Counted from the stretch's first letter, positions 17,008 through 27,555 are shown. The stretch: DNA of 64,000 bases from Salinirubellus litoreus (GCF_037335815.1 NZ_CP147841.1:1116001-1180000), one strand, 5' to 3'. Numbers and translations: made by a program. Notes: generated from the letters alone by a model not told the origin.

Positions 17008-18033
17008 TCAGCGGCCCTGTCGGAGCTCCTGGACCAGCTGTCGGATGACCTCGCCCTGGTGTTCGAGCAGTTCGTTCTGCCGTTCGACGGCCGCGGCGAG
17101 TTCGGAGAGGCGCTCGGCAACCTCCGGCGGGACCTCACCGGCCGGCGCGGGCGTGTCGTATCCGTCCGCCTCGACCGTGCTCGATCCGTCGCTCTCCGTC
17201 CCTGCCCCCGTCAGATCCATCGGCTCCGGATCCACGCGGCCGAGGATGTTCCCCTCCTCGTCCCCGTCGTCGGTACTCGCGGCCGCGGTCCCCGCGTCGG
17301 GGCCCGCTGCGCCTCCACCGTCGTCCTCCCCGCCGAGGAGTTCCGCGAACTCGCGCTCCCCGACCGTATCGTCATCGGCCCCCTCGTCCGCCTCGTCGGG
17401 GGCGACGGCGGCCTCGAACTCGGCGGGCGAGGAGACGCCGTGGAACTCGAAGGCCGCCTCCTGTATCGCCCGCTTCACGGTGCCGGCGTGCTCGTTGGGG
17501 ACCTTCACCCGCTGGGGGTAGCCCGCGACCTCGATCGAGACCTCCGTGGCGACCGCACCCTCCTCGAAGTCGAGCCCGGTGAGGTCCGCGTACGGCGCGA
17601 TCTCGAACTCCTCGTCCCAGACGGCCTCGCCGACGTGCTTGACCACCCGGCGGTCGGTGACGACCAGCGTGAGTTCGCTGAACCGGTAGGTCCCCCGGAC
17701 GGCCTCGTCGGCCTCGATGACCCCCGCGGTCCGGAGGACGGCGGTCAGCAGCGGGACGAGCACCTCGTGGGTCCGCCCCGAGGGGACGGTGAAGTCCTTC
17801 ACCCCGTCGACGTACGCCAGCCGGAACGTCGTCTTGCGCCGGCCGCTCCGGAGTTCGAGCCGCTCGACGTCGTGGGGGTACGCCGAGACGGATTCGTCGC
17901 TGAGCAACCCCTCCGCACGGTAGACCAGCGTACGGGTCGGGGTGAGGAGGACCGCGTCGTCGCCGCCGATCCCGATCCGGGTGAGGACCCGCTCGCCGTC
18001 GAGCCGCGACCGAACGAGGTCCGGGTGTTCCAT
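17008..18033 (-). CDS. Haloarchaeal conserved protein (DUF7115-like)
   Basis: A 341-residue soluble acidic protein. Residues about 1-215 are a beta-rich, PH-domain-like region (GDDAVLLTPTRTLVYRAEG, RTYRF-like strands, VVTDRRVVKH). Then comes a Gly/Asp-rich linker, and the last 45 residues are a predicted coiled coil (PEVAERLSELAAAVERQNEL). Function unknown. The start at 18033 is chosen because the frame beyond is basic and crosses the tRNA promoter region. Confidence 0.7.
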   Translation of the reverse strand: MEHPDLVRSRLDGERVLTRIGIGGDDAVLLTPTRTLVYRAEGLLSDESVSAYPHDVERLELRSGRRKTTFRLAYVDGVKDFTVPSGRTHEVLVPLLTAVLRTAGVIEADEAVRGTYRFSELTLVVTDRRVVKHVGEAVWDEEFEIAPYADLTGLDFEEGAVATEVSIEVAGYPQRVKVPNEHAGTVKRAIQEAAFEFHGVSSPAEFEAAVAPDEADEGADDDTVGEREFAELLGGEDDGGGAAGPDAGTAAASTDDGDEEGNILGRVDPEPMDLTGAGTESDGSSTVEADGYDTPAPAGEVPPEVAERLSELAAAVERQNELLEHQGEVIRQLVQELRQGR

Positions 18034-18185
18034 GCCCCCACGCATACCCCGGTCGCCAATAAAACCGGAGGTGGATACGCCCTCCGTCAGCGCCACGGCT
18101 CGTTCCCCCGCGTCCGGCCACCCCTCCCTCCTGGGGCGTCCGCTCTCGTCCCTGACGCCCCGTCGCGGTCGGCGGATATGAGAGG

Positions 18186-18192
18186 GTTTAAG
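18186..18192 (+). promoter_or_regulatory. tRNA promoter box (GTTTAAG)
   Basis: GTTTAAG centred 30 bp upstream of the first base of the tRNA, typical archaeal TATA position for a stable RNA. Confidence 0.65.
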
Positions 18193-18218
18193 ACCGCGAC
18201 CGGGGTACGATGAGACGC

Positions 18219-18353
18219 GCCCGGGTGGCTTAGTTGGACATAGCGCCGCACTCATAGGGTTCAGAGACACGGCGTCCACCGCGGCCCACGAGGCACGCCA
18301 CGCCTCGAACCTGGGTCATGCGGAGATCGCGGGTTCGGAGCCCGCCCCGGGCA
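18219..18353 (+). tRNA. tRNA-Met (CAT), elongator type, with 61-nt intron
   Basis: The acceptor stem GCCCGGG (18219-18225) pairs with CCCGGGC (18346-18352) with A73 at 18353. The T arm is GCGGG/CCCGC at 18329-18345. The anticodon stem CCGCA/TGCGG flanks loop CTCATA. The anticodon CAT is at 18253-18255. An intron of about 61 nt (18257-18317) follows position 37, with GGTTC/GAACC complementarity near its ends, consistent with a bulge-helix-bulge. Haloarchaeal elongator tRNA-Met genes are known to carry introns here. CCA is not encoded. Confidence 0.93.
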
Positions 18354-18505
18354 TCGCTTCTTTCGGCGTCGCCTCCCCACGAGCCACCGCGCTCGCCGTC
18401 GCCACGCCCCCACTCGACGGCCGACGTAGCACGGCCATGGACTCCCCCTGTCCTCTGTGACCGGACGGAAACCTACAGGACGTGGGCGTCCGTACTACTC
18501 GACGA

Positions 18506-18661
18506 ATGGTACTCTGTGACCGCTGCGGGATCGGCATCGACACCGAGGAGGAGTACGTCGACCTGGCCCACCACCACCCTCACCTGACGTTCGACAGCCG
18601 GTTCTGTTCGGTCGACTGCACCATCGCGTATCTCGAAGACGGGCTCCTCGAGGGCGGTTGA
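18506..18661 (+). CDS. 51-aa zinc-finger protein (DUF7576-like)
   Basis: Read directly: MVLCDRCGIGID... with CxxC (Cys4, Cys7) and CxxxC (Cys34, Cys38), a likely single treble-clef-like zinc site, and a His-rich middle AHHHPHLTF. Resembles small haloarchaeal DUF7576 zinc proteins; function unknown. The gene lies between the tRNA and the TIGR00341 gene and converges with the latter. Confidence 0.75.
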   Translation: MVLCDRCGIGIDTEEEYVDLAHHHPHLTFDSRFCSVDCTIAYLEDGLLEGG

Positions 18662-18705
18662 TCCCGAATACCTCGGTTCGCCCGGCGAGAACGTCGGTAC
18701 GGGCC

Positions 18706-20025
18706 TCACGACGGCGCGGGCTTCCGGATCGCGCCGACGTTCCCCGACGGTGACGAGTCCACCGTTCGGGTCTCGACGAACTCGACGGTGACCCGGACGT
18801 CCCGGCCCGTCCGCCGCTCGACCCGGCTCTCTATCCCGTCGGCGAGGTCGGAGTAGGACCTGTCCGCCGCCCGGCTCACGGTGACCGTCACCTCCGGCGT
18901 GGCGCGACCCCAGGTCCAGCCCCCGTACGTCGCCTGCACGTCTCGCAGTGTCAGGTCCTCGTACGCCGGCTCGGAGAGCGTCGCCTCGACCTCCTGGTCG
19001 ACCTGCCACGTGAACGCGACGTTCGTTCCGGTGAGGACGCCGACACCGACCGTCGCCACCAGGACGACGGCGAGCATCGCGTACACGGCCGTCCGACGCT
19101 CGTCGGGGATCGACTCCCGGAGCGACCGGTCGCCGATCCCCCACGTCGGTCGGTACCCCATCGCGACGAGGGTGAGGAAGGCACCGACGTTGATCGCCAG
19201 GACGTTCACCAGCAGCAGGAGGAACGCCCCGAACGCGAACAGCGGGATCCCCCACGCGCCCGCGAGTCCGACCGCGGCCGCCGCCGGGATCAGCGCCGCG
19301 GTGATCATCACGCCGATGAGCGCCGTCGACTGCTCGGTCGTGTACCCGAACGCGCCGACGACGCCCGCGACGCCCGCCCCGACGGTCGAGAGCAGCGACG
19401 GGGCGAGCCGGAACCCGGCGAGTTCGAGCCCCGTTATCGAGAGGCTCGGCGGGACGACTCCCGTCGTCCTGACCACCCAGGCGAACGCGCCCGCGCCCAC
19501 GACCGCGAGCCCGAGCCCGAGGGCCTGCTCGCGGAGGCTCGCCGCGAACAGGTCCCAGTCACCCAGCACCATCCCCGCCGGGGCGGCCAGCGCGGAACTC
19601 GCCTGCGGGGCGATGATCATCGATCCGATGAGCAGTGCCGGCTGATCGAGGAGCAGACCGGCCGCCGCCGCGATAACGCTCAGCAGCGTCCCCACGTAGT
19701 AGAGCTGGTAGGGCCACTGTATCTCGCGTATCTTCGCCTGGAGCTCCCACTTCGAGAGCTGTCGGAGGCTGTCGGCGTACCGCTCCTGGAGGTCGGTGAG
19801 GTTCGGCGACTGGGCGAACTCCACCCCCGTCATGACGGTGTAGGAGTCCTCGTCCACCTCGAGGAGGTCGTCGAGCACGGCCGACGTGGCCGCCGTCGGG
19901 ACGGCGAAGAAGAGGTGGACCTCGTCATCGTCCTCGATGGTCGTGTAGTCGATCTCCTCCTCGTCTAGCGACGACATGATCGCCTCCCCGTCCTCCTCGG
20001 CGACCTGAACGTGTAACTCTCGCAC
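18706..20025 (-). CDS. TIGR00341 (DUF389) family membrane protein
   Basis: A 439-residue protein: residues 1-120 are a cytoplasmic alpha/beta domain (RELHVQVAEEDG..., EVHLFFAVPT), followed by six or seven membrane helices containing LIGSMIIAPQASSALA and STALIGVMITAALIPAAAAVG, the hallmark paired motifs of DUF389. A soluble C-terminal domain of about 100 residues follows. Role unknown; transport has been suggested for the family. GTG 20025 is chosen because GGGAGG lies 8 bp upstream on the minus strand and the upstream frame is composition-wise noise. Confidence 0.88.
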   Translation of the reverse strand: MRELHVQVAEEDGEAIMSSLDEEEIDYTTIEDDDEVHLFFAVPTAATSAVLDDLLEVDEDSYTVMTGVEFAQSPNLTDLQERYADSLRQLSKWELQAKIREIQWPYQLYYVGTLLSVIAAAAGLLLDQPALLIGSMIIAPQASSALAAPAGMVLGDWDLFAASLREQALGLGLAVVGAGAFAWVVRTTGVVPPSLSITGLELAGFRLAPSLLSTVGAGVAGVVGAFGYTTEQSTALIGVMITAALIPAAAAVGLAGAWGIPLFAFGAFLLLLVNVLAINVGAFLTLVAMGYRPTWGIGDRSLRESIPDERRTAVYAMLAVVLVATVGVGVLTGTNVAFTWQVDQEVEATLSEPAYEDLTLRDVQATYGGWTWGRATPEVTVTVSRAADRSYSDLADGIESRVERRTGRDVRVTVEFVETRTVDSSPSGNVGAIRKPAPS

Positions 20026-20259
20026 GTCTATGCCTCCCTCGAGCCGGGACGCAGTTGTAGGCGGTGCTTGCTGACGCACCCACCTTCTCCCCCGGAGGAG
20101 CCCGTGAGAGTCACTGGGGTGGAGTCGGAGCCAACCCCACTTCCCGACGCCGCTCTCCACCGACCGAGGGGCCGACAGGCCGCCGGCTACCTCCGCCTGC
20201 AGATGAAAGCTCGTCACCCTTGCTCGTTCTCCTCCTCGGCTCGGTTGGAGAGATCGAAA

Positions 20260-21078
20260 ATGTTCTTCCACGAACCCGAACTGCAGTTCGAAGTCGAGGT
20301 AGAGGAACCGGATCCGTACTTCGCCAAGATGCTCCAGCAGGCCGTCGGCGGGGCCGAGGGCGAGATGCGCGTCGCGCTCCAGTACATGTTCCAGGCGTTC
20401 GCCGTCCCCACGGACAAGAAGGAGTATCGGCAGCTTCTGATGGAGACGGCCGTCGAGGAGCTGGGCCACATCGAGATGCTCGCGACGGCCATCACGAAGA
20501 ACCTCGAGGGTGCGCCCGAACACCTCCGCGAGGAGGCCCGCGAGGACGACGCCGTCATCGACGCGATGATGAGCGGCGGCCAGCCCCGCCAGGCCCTCTC
20601 GGCCGGGCTGCACGCGATGCCGGTCGACAGCAACGGCGTCCCGTTCACCGGGAACTACGTCGTCGCCAGCGGGAACCTCGCCGCGGACATGTACGCCAAC
20701 GTCATGGCCGAGTCCACGGGGCGGCTGCTCGCCACCCGCCTCTACGAGATGACCGACGACCAGGGCATGAAGGACATGCTCTCGTACCTCATCGCCCGGG
20801 ACACGATGCACCAGAACCAGTGGCACACGGCGCTCGACACGCTCGACGACCACGTGCCCGTCCCCGCGAGCTTCCCCCAGGAGAAGGAGAACGGGGACGT
20901 CAACTACACGTTCATGTCCACCTTCAGGGACCGGCACGAGGACCCCGACACGCCGTGGACGAACGGCGACTCCCACGACGGGAAGGGCGACTACTCCTAC
21001 GGCTACCAGCCGGGCGGCGGCGAGCCGGACGTCACGGAGATGCTCGAGGAGATGTACAACGAGGCCACCGGGGAGTAG
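20260..21078 (+). CDS. Manganese catalase
   Basis: A 272-residue ferritin-like dimanganese catalase that splits hydrogen peroxide to water and oxygen. The five expected metal ligands can be placed: Glu35 (GEMRVALQ), Glu67 and His70 (EELGH), Glu151 (AESTGR) and His184 (DTMHQNQW). The C-terminal Gly/Asp-rich strap (GYQPGGGEPDV) is also family-typical. ATG 20260 gives MFFHEPEL, the normal N-terminus; the longer frame from 20068 is rejected. It diverges from the TIGR00341 gene. Confidence 0.95.
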   Translation: MFFHEPELQFEVEVEEPDPYFAKMLQQAVGGAEGEMRVALQYMFQAFAVPTDKKEYRQLLMETAVEELGHIEMLATAITKNLEGAPEHLREEAREDDAVIDAMMSGGQPRQALSAGLHAMPVDSNGVPFTGNYVVASGNLAADMYANVMAESTGRLLATRLYEMTDDQGMKDMLSYLIARDTMHQNQWHTALDTLDDHVPVPASFPQEKENGDVNYTFMSTFRDRHEDPDTPWTNGDSHDGKGDYSYGYQPGGGEPDVTEMLEEMYNEATGE

Positions 21079-21271
21079 CTCCCGGATCTCCCACCGGGGC
21101 ACCCGGGACGACCCGCCGTCCGAACACCACCTTCCTGTCGCGGCGCACCGGACGCCGGGCGTCGAACCCTTCGAGCCAGCGGTCGCCTCGGCCGTGCGGT
21201 CGACCGCCGGCGGACCGACCCGGCAGTGGCCGGCGACACTGACTTCCCACCTCGGGACCACACGCCGACCC

Positions 21272-22024
21272 GTGAACGAGTCACTAGGCGCGGATTCGGG
21301 TACGGGAAGCTACGGGGAATCGAGCGACAGCACCGGCGAGAAGGTCTTCGAGTACGCCTCCGAGTACGGACCGACGGACCTCGACGAGCTCCGCGAGCTC
21401 GCCAGCTCCGGCGCGATCACGGGGCTCGGCGGGGCCGTGACCGTGCTCCGGGGGCTCGGGTCGCTCCGCCGCGGCGAGACCGGACGCGGGCTGTTCCGAC
21501 TCGCGACGGGCGTGCTGCTGCTCGCCCTCGCGGTCGCCCAACGGCGGACCCGGGACGAGGGGTCCGGGGGACGCGGGACCGGCACCGCCGGTGTCGACCA
21601 GACGGACGTCACCGGTAGCACCACCGACCTCGAGGACGTCAGCAGCGGACTGGATACGGACGAGGGGAGAGGGACCGACGCCGACCCGGCGAGTGTGGTC
21701 GACACCGGCTCCGACGTCGAGGACGTGAGCACCGGCCTGGACGCCGAGGATCGCGACGCGTCCGTCGACGACATGGACCGGACCGACGTCGCCGACACCG
21801 GTCCCGACGTCGGCGGGATCGACACCGACCCGGATCCGGGCTCCACCTCCCAGGAGCGAGCCGACCGGAGTGACCACGGGAGCGACACGGAGGGGGATAG
21901 GGACACCGACGACGGGGGAGCCGGTGTCAGCACCGACTCGGGTGAGGTAGGCGTCGAGGAGGAGACGAGCGACGGGGTCGGTGCGGACGTCGACACCGAC
22001 GACGAGGACGAGGAGTCCCGGTAG
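21272..22024 (+). CDS. Acidic repeat protein with one hydrophobic segment
   Basis: A 250-residue protein. Residues 20-95 are moderately hydrophobic and Gly-rich with a helix LFRLATGVLLLALAVA. The C-terminal 150 residues are an Asp/Thr/Ser/Gly tail with imperfect repeats of the type DLEDVSSGLDTD, DVEDVSTGLDAE and DVADTGPDVGGID. Likely a membrane-anchored protein with a disordered tail; no family assigned. The GTG at 21272 is the first start giving acidic composition, but an upstream start cannot be excluded. Confidence 0.55.
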   Translation: MNESLGADSGTGSYGESSDSTGEKVFEYASEYGPTDLDELRELASSGAITGLGGAVTVLRGLGSLRRGETGRGLFRLATGVLLLALAVAQRRTRDEGSGGRGTGTAGVDQTDVTGSTTDLEDVSSGLDTDEGRGTDADPASVVDTGSDVEDVSTGLDAEDRDASVDDMDRTDVADTGPDVGGIDTDPDPGSTSQERADRSDHGSDTEGDRDTDDGGAGVSTDSGEVGVEEETSDGVGADVDTDDEDEESR

Positions 22025-22295
22025 TCCGTCCGGGAATCCCACCGCGGTCGGCGAATACGAACACGAGCGGCATAATCCACCTGACGGTCCTCCCGCGAGC
22101 CCGGGCGCGATGCACCGGGCGGCGCGACGGGAGCTTCCGACGCCTCTCGTCCGGACTGCCTTACAGAGATTCAAGGAGAATGCCTGACCCTTTAGGGTCA
22201 GGATGAATCCGACATTCCATTTCACTAACCACTGTCGATAGCACAGCCCGATATTCCAACAGTTTCTTAAGATAACACATTCAATTACATTTGTA

Positions 22296-23589
<1,294 letters not shown>

Positions 23590-23638
23590 TTCGGCAAGCA
23601 GCAGCTACTCCCCCCTGTGGACCCTCGCCCGTGATGCG

Positions 23639-23875
23639 ATGGCAAGATTCACAGACGACGACCGTGGCCGAGACGTCGTAACGTCGGACGGAACCCGCGT
23701 CGGTACCATCAACCAGGTCGACGACGACCGCGCGACGGTCGACCGCGACGACGACGAGAGCCTCACCGACAAGATCAAGGACATGCTCGGCTGGGACGAC
23801 GACGACTCCAACGAGATCCGGGACGAGCACGTCGACCGACGGGAGGACGATCGGGTCCACCTGCGCCAGCACTGA
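23639..23875 (+). CDS. Small acidic PRC-barrel-like protein
   Basis: A 78-residue, Asp/Arg-rich protein starting ARFTDDDRGRDVVTSDGTRVG. The N-terminal half fits a PRC-barrel-like strand pattern (DVVTSDGTRVGTINQVDDDRA). The second half is charged, with a central IKDMLGWDDDD stretch. Similar small proteins are widespread in haloarchaea; function unknown. It lies 50 bp beyond the TnpB element's right end. Confidence 0.65.
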   Translation: MARFTDDDRGRDVVTSDGTRVGTINQVDDDRATVDRDDDESLTDKIKDMLGWDDDDSNEIRDEHVDRREDDRVHLRQH

Positions 23876-24108
23876 GCGTCACGGCTCAGGCACGGACGTC
23901 GAGTCGGGACTACACCACCCTTTCTTCGAGGATCGAGAAGGCGAGAGCCCGCGAGCCGCCGCACTCGTCTCGGCCGCGAGTCACGCCGTCCCGTCGGCTA
24001 CCGTCGGACCCCCGCTCCGCCGTCGGCCGTGAAAACTGATCCCCTCGGTCCTCCCCGACCCCTCGCGAGACGAGACGGACGAGGACCGGAGCTCGCCTGT
24101 GCGACGCG

Positions 24109-24390
24109 CTACTCCGAGTCCTCGATCTTCTCCACGATCCGTTGCGACTTCTCGGCGGCCTCCTTCTCGTCGGAGACGGCGTCGACCGGGACCAGCACGC
24201 TCTGTACCTCCCAGTCGTCCCCGTCGGACTCGTGGCCCGTCCGGACCTCGCTCCCCTCGCAGACCGACTCGGCGGGGTTTCTCGCCCAGTCGGGCGTCCG
24301 GATCTCGTCGAACTCGTCCGGATTCTCGTAGCGAACGTGGTAGTAGTCGTCGCCCTCTTCGGTCGTCTCGACCGGAGTATACCCTGCCAT
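24109..24390 (-). CDS. Hypothetical acidic protein
   Basis: A 93-residue acidic protein, starting AGYTPVETTEEGDDYYHVRY and ending with a charged helix (DEKEAAEKSQRIVEKIEDSE). It contains aromatic-rich DYYHVRYENPDEF and a single Cys. Composition is typical of a real haloarchaeal gene; no family recognised. Isolated from neighbours by gaps of more than 200 bp on both sides. Confidence 0.6.
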   Translation of the reverse strand: MAGYTPVETTEEGDDYYHVRYENPDEFDEIRTPDWARNPAESVCEGSEVRTGHESDGDDWEVQSVLVPVDAVSDEKEAAEKSQRIVEKIEDSE

Positions 24391-24797
24391 GGCTCCACTT
24401 GTCGGGGCTCGACGGAGAGTCGACTGCCAGCCATCGCAAGGCCGTCCCGACGTCGGGCCACCGCGTCACGGGAACCCGCGTCCGGGAGCCACAGAGCCGC
24501 GCCACCAGGCCCGGGACTGGGTGTTGGCGTGAGTACCCCACGTTCGAGCACGACCTGGAGAACAGCCACTTCGCGGGGAACGAGCCGTTCGATGTGCTAG
24601 ATGAATCGCCGGACGGGAAGGACGAGGCTATTCGACACACGAAATCCGGTTCGAACGCGCTGCGCGGTCGGGTCCGACGGTAGTCGACGGGACCGCCGTC
24701 TCACACGGGTCGTCGTCTCGTACGGGCCATCGCGGTGATCCGTCGGCGATCACCGACCCGACCCGGCGGTCGCCGGTAGAGAGCTACGAGGATCCGT
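24391..24797. other. 407-bp gap, possible gene remnant at 24541-24683
   Basis: No complete gene. On the plus strand the frame ending at 24683 (TAG) contains a stretch reading HDLENSHFAGNEPFDVLD and EAIRHTKSGSNALRG, which has protein-like composition, but no start or upstream continuation. It may be the 3' end of a decayed gene. Confidence 0.35.
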
Positions 24798-25262
24798 TCA
24801 GTCGCCACTCCCGGTCGCGTCCTCGTCGTCGCTCCACTCCTCCGTCTCGTCGAGGACCCCCTCGTGATCGTCGCCGGCCGCGTCGTGGACGCCGCTCGCG
24901 TCCCCGCCGGCGTCCACGCCGTCGAGCGACTCCCCGGCCGGGCCGCCGTCGACGGCGTCGGCGGTGACACGGAGCGCCTTCGTCGCGGTACGGTTGCCGA
25001 CTTCGCTCACGACGACCCGCTTCGCGAGGCCGGTCGCGCCGCCGTCGTCGACGATACGCTTCGCGAGCAGGCGACCGACGGGGCGGCCCAGCGTGTCGGA
25101 CAGGTGGTCGAAGTCGATCGGTTCGTCCGCCGGCTGGTCGGCCAGTATCGCCTCGAAGTCGATGGCGTCGTGTATCTCCCTGGCGACGTCGGCGGTGAAC
25201 ACCGCGTCAACCGTCCGCTCGAACGCACTCGTCCCTCCGTCGTCGTCGGCTGAGTCTGTCAT
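24798..25262 (-). CDS. Haloarchaeal acidic protein of unknown function
   Basis: A 154-residue protein. Residues 12-105 are predicted helical with a conserved-looking core (VDAVFTADVAREIHDAIDFEA, LGRPVGRLLAKRIV). The last 45 residues are an Asp/Gly/Glu tail. No motif identifies a function. The start at 25262 is the ATG that begins the acidic MTDSADDDGG; the upstream extension is Pro/Arg-rich. It diverges from the membrane gene at 25413, and the gap holds a GCGAGTGC/GCACTCGC inverted repeat (about 25336-25375). Confidence 0.6.
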   Translation of the reverse strand: MTDSADDDGGTSAFERTVDAVFTADVAREIHDAIDFEAILADQPADEPIDFDHLSDTLGRPVGRLLAKRIVDDGGATGLAKRVVVSEVGNRTATKALRVTADAVDGGPAGESLDGVDAGGDASGVHDAAGDDHEGVLDETEEWSDDEDATGSGD

Positions 25263-25412
25263 GATAGGGTGTCGACCGCCGTGACGGCGGCCACGGATCG
25301 AAGGACGTGTGGCTCCCGGATACTGGTGTGGCCTGCGAGTGCAACCGCTAGGCGGTGACGCCGGGGCACTCGCAAGCACAACGCCGTCGGGGCTCCCCAC
25401 CTACCATCGCCT

Positions 25413-26033
25413 ATGACTCGCTCGAGCGATCCGATCGTCGACGAATCGCCGAACGCGGGTGTCCGGGGGGAGGAGAGCCCATCGGAACGGCTCTCGCGGG
25501 CGGTCGAGGACCGCGTTCCCGGCGTAGAGCCCGGCCACGACCCCGGAACGTGGACCTCCGTGTTCCGCGGCGCGGAGGGGGGTCTCGTGGCGACGATCGT
25601 CATGACCATCTTCCGGATGCCGGTGTTCAGAGCCCTCCCGCCGACGTCGGAGTTCTGGGGCCAGTACGTCGGCGGCGGCCCGGCCGAGGAGTACACCGCT
25701 CCGGGTCTCGTCCTCCACCTCCTCTACGGTACGGTCGGCGGTACGGTTCTGGGGGTCCTCTTCCCGCACATCGACCGGCGTTCCCCGGCGCGGACACAGG
25801 CGACCGCACTCCTCTCCGGTGTCGTCTACGGGTTCGTGCTCTCGGCGTTCGGCGTCCGGGTCATCTTCCGGCACCTCCTGAACCGTGAACTCGACGAGGA
25901 GGACGTCCTCGTGTTCCACGTCGCCCACGTCGTCTACGGGCTCACGCTCGGGATGTGGCTCGGAAAGCGGCAGTCGCGCGGTGAGGCCTACGAATCGCGG
26001 AAGGCCGGCGACGAGACCGCTCCCGCCCGGTAA
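25413..26033 (+). CDS. Four-TM membrane protein (DUF6789-like)
   Basis: A 206-residue membrane protein: an acidic 50-residue N-terminus, then helices near 55-70, 100-117, 130-150 and 160-178. Gly-rich helix starts (GGLVATIVMTIFRM, HLLYGTVGGTVLG, FHVAHVVYGLTLG) resemble a family of archaeal membrane proteins near DUF6789. Histidines in two helices (LVLHLLYG and FHVAHVVYG) could bind heme or metal, but this is speculation. Confidence 0.6.
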   Translation: MTRSSDPIVDESPNAGVRGEESPSERLSRAVEDRVPGVEPGHDPGTWTSVFRGAEGGLVATIVMTIFRMPVFRALPPTSEFWGQYVGGGPAEEYTAPGLVLHLLYGTVGGTVLGVLFPHIDRRSPARTQATALLSGVVYGFVLSAFGVRVIFRHLLNRELDEEDVLVFHVAHVVYGLTLGMWLGKRQSRGEAYESRKAGDETAPAR

Positions 26034-26098
26034 CGACTGACGTTCGGAACGGGGAGACGCGGCCATCGCACGACACCACCTCCGGGGCACGGGCCCTC

Positions 26099-27151
26099 TC
26101 AGAGGAACCCGACCCGCCCCGCCGACGGGTCGACCACCGCCCGCCCGCCTACCGGGACCGGGACGACGGGATGGGTGTGGCCGACGTCGAAGTCGAGGAC
26201 GAGCGGGGCGTCGGGGTTGTACTCCCCGACCACCGCCGTCACGGCCTCGTGCTGGCGCTCGCGGTACTCGGCGCGGGCTTCGGGTCCGGGGTCCGAGAAC
26301 GGATCGCGGGCCTTCGCCCGGCCGACGAGGACCGCGCCGACCCGCCCGAGGACGCCCCGTTCGCCGAGGCCGAGTAGCATCCGGCGGACCTCGCCCTCGC
26401 CCGGCCGCTCCTCGCTCGTCTCCAGCAGGAGCACCGCGCCGTCGAGCGACTCGACGGGAGGCATCGTCCGGTCCGCGGCGAGGACGGTGTCGAGCACCTC
26501 GAGACACCCACCCCAGACTCGACCCTCGACGCGGCCGTCGCCGCCACGCCAGGTCCACCCCGGATTCGGTTCGCGTTCGAGGGGCTCCTCGAGCGTTTCG
26601 GGCTCGGCCCACTGCGGGTCGTCGTCGGAGAACTCCACCGCCGGATAGGTCTCGCCGATCCGCTCGTCGAACAGCGCCCGCTCGAGGAACTCGATCGTGT
26701 AGTCGAACGGACCGCCCGCACAGCCGAGGTCGGTCATCACCGTCCCGCCGTAGTAGGAGACGAGGCCGGCCTCCCAGAGCGCGGTGTGGAGGTGGGTGTT
26801 GTCGCTGATGCCGAAGAACCGCGTCGGGTGAGCGGCGAGGACGTCGGCGTCGAGGTGGCGGAGGATCCGGACCTGATCGTTCCCGCCGATCGTCGTGAGC
26901 ACGGCCCCGACGTCGGGGTCGCGAAAGGCCCGCTCGACGTCGCGTGCCCGGGCGGTGGGGTGGTCGTAGAGCCACTCGTCCGACCGCCGGGCCGTCGGGA
27001 ACAGCACCGGTTCGAGACCGAGGCGCTCGCGTAGCGCCCGTAGACCGCGATCGAGGACGTGCGGGAACCGCGCGGCCGACCCCGAGGCGGGGGCGAGGAC
27101 GGCCACCCGGTCACCGCGATCGATAGGCGGCGGCGTAACGAACTCCGTCAT
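26099..27151 (-). CDS. Peptidase S66 (LD-carboxypeptidase-like)
   Basis: A 350-residue S66 fold protein. The nucleophile elbow is GISDNTH with Ser116; the C-terminal domain carries GGCLEVL and the GHTHPVVPVP block holding the catalytic His. Bacterial relatives (LdcA) cleave murein tetrapeptides and MccF cleaves acylated aminonucleotides. Haloarchaea lack murein, so a detoxifying or peptide-turnover role like MccF is more likely. ATG 27151 is chosen as the start just before EFVTPPPIDRGDRV, the conserved beginning. Confidence 0.88.
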   Translation of the reverse strand: MTEFVTPPPIDRGDRVAVLAPASGSAARFPHVLDRGLRALRERLGLEPVLFPTARRSDEWLYDHPTARARDVERAFRDPDVGAVLTTIGGNDQVRILRHLDADVLAAHPTRFFGISDNTHLHTALWEAGLVSYYGGTVMTDLGCAGGPFDYTIEFLERALFDERIGETYPAVEFSDDDPQWAEPETLEEPLEREPNPGWTWRGGDGRVEGRVWGGCLEVLDTVLAADRTMPPVESLDGAVLLLETSEERPGEGEVRRMLLGLGERGVLGRVGAVLVGRAKARDPFSDPGPEARAEYRERQHEAVTAVVGEYNPDAPLVLDFDVGHTHPVVPVPVGGRAVVDPSAGRVGFL

Positions 27152-27220
27152 ACCCCGACCCGGACCCGGAGCGACAAACGGGTTCGGGTCGACCCACACT
27201 CCCTGTCACGGTCCCCGGCG

Positions 27221-27553
27221 TCACCCCGTCGATCCGGGCGCACGGTCCCGCCCGAACCGGTAGCCGAGGGCGAACACGAGCAGCGGCGTCACGAGGTACG
27301 TCACCAGCGAGACGAGGAGTCCGTAGGTGGCGACGGTCCGCCCGACCGTCCCGAACCGCGGGAGCCACCAGGGGGACCCGCCGTCGGTCCCTATCGTGCC
27401 CACGACGACGGCGTCGATGGTGCCACGAACCACGATCGGAACTGCGAGGAGGACGGTCAGCGCGGCGGCGTACCGGAGGGTTCGAGTGGAGAGCACGCCA
27501 TCGGATTCGGGGGGTCGACCGGTAGGTCTTCGGGTGGTAGTCGACCGATTCAT
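27221..27553 (-). CDS. Two- to three-TM membrane protein beside IS630
   Basis: A 110-residue membrane protein with helices at about 27-47 and 68-95 and a basic C-terminus (GYRFGRDRAPG). Its ATG (27551-27553) overlaps the TA target duplication of the IS630 element, so the start codon is rebuilt exactly at the junction. An in-frame ATG at 27565 lies inside the element and could also serve. Before insertion it followed the gene now at 28623-28859 by a single base. The element may now separate it from its promoter. Confidence 0.65.
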   Translation of the reverse strand: MNRSTTTRRPTGRPPESDGVLSTRTLRYAAALTVLLAVPIVVRGTIDAVVVGTIGTDGGSPWWLPRFGTVGRTVATYGLLVSLVTYLVTPLLVFALGYRFGRDRAPGSTG

Positions 27554-27555
27554 AC

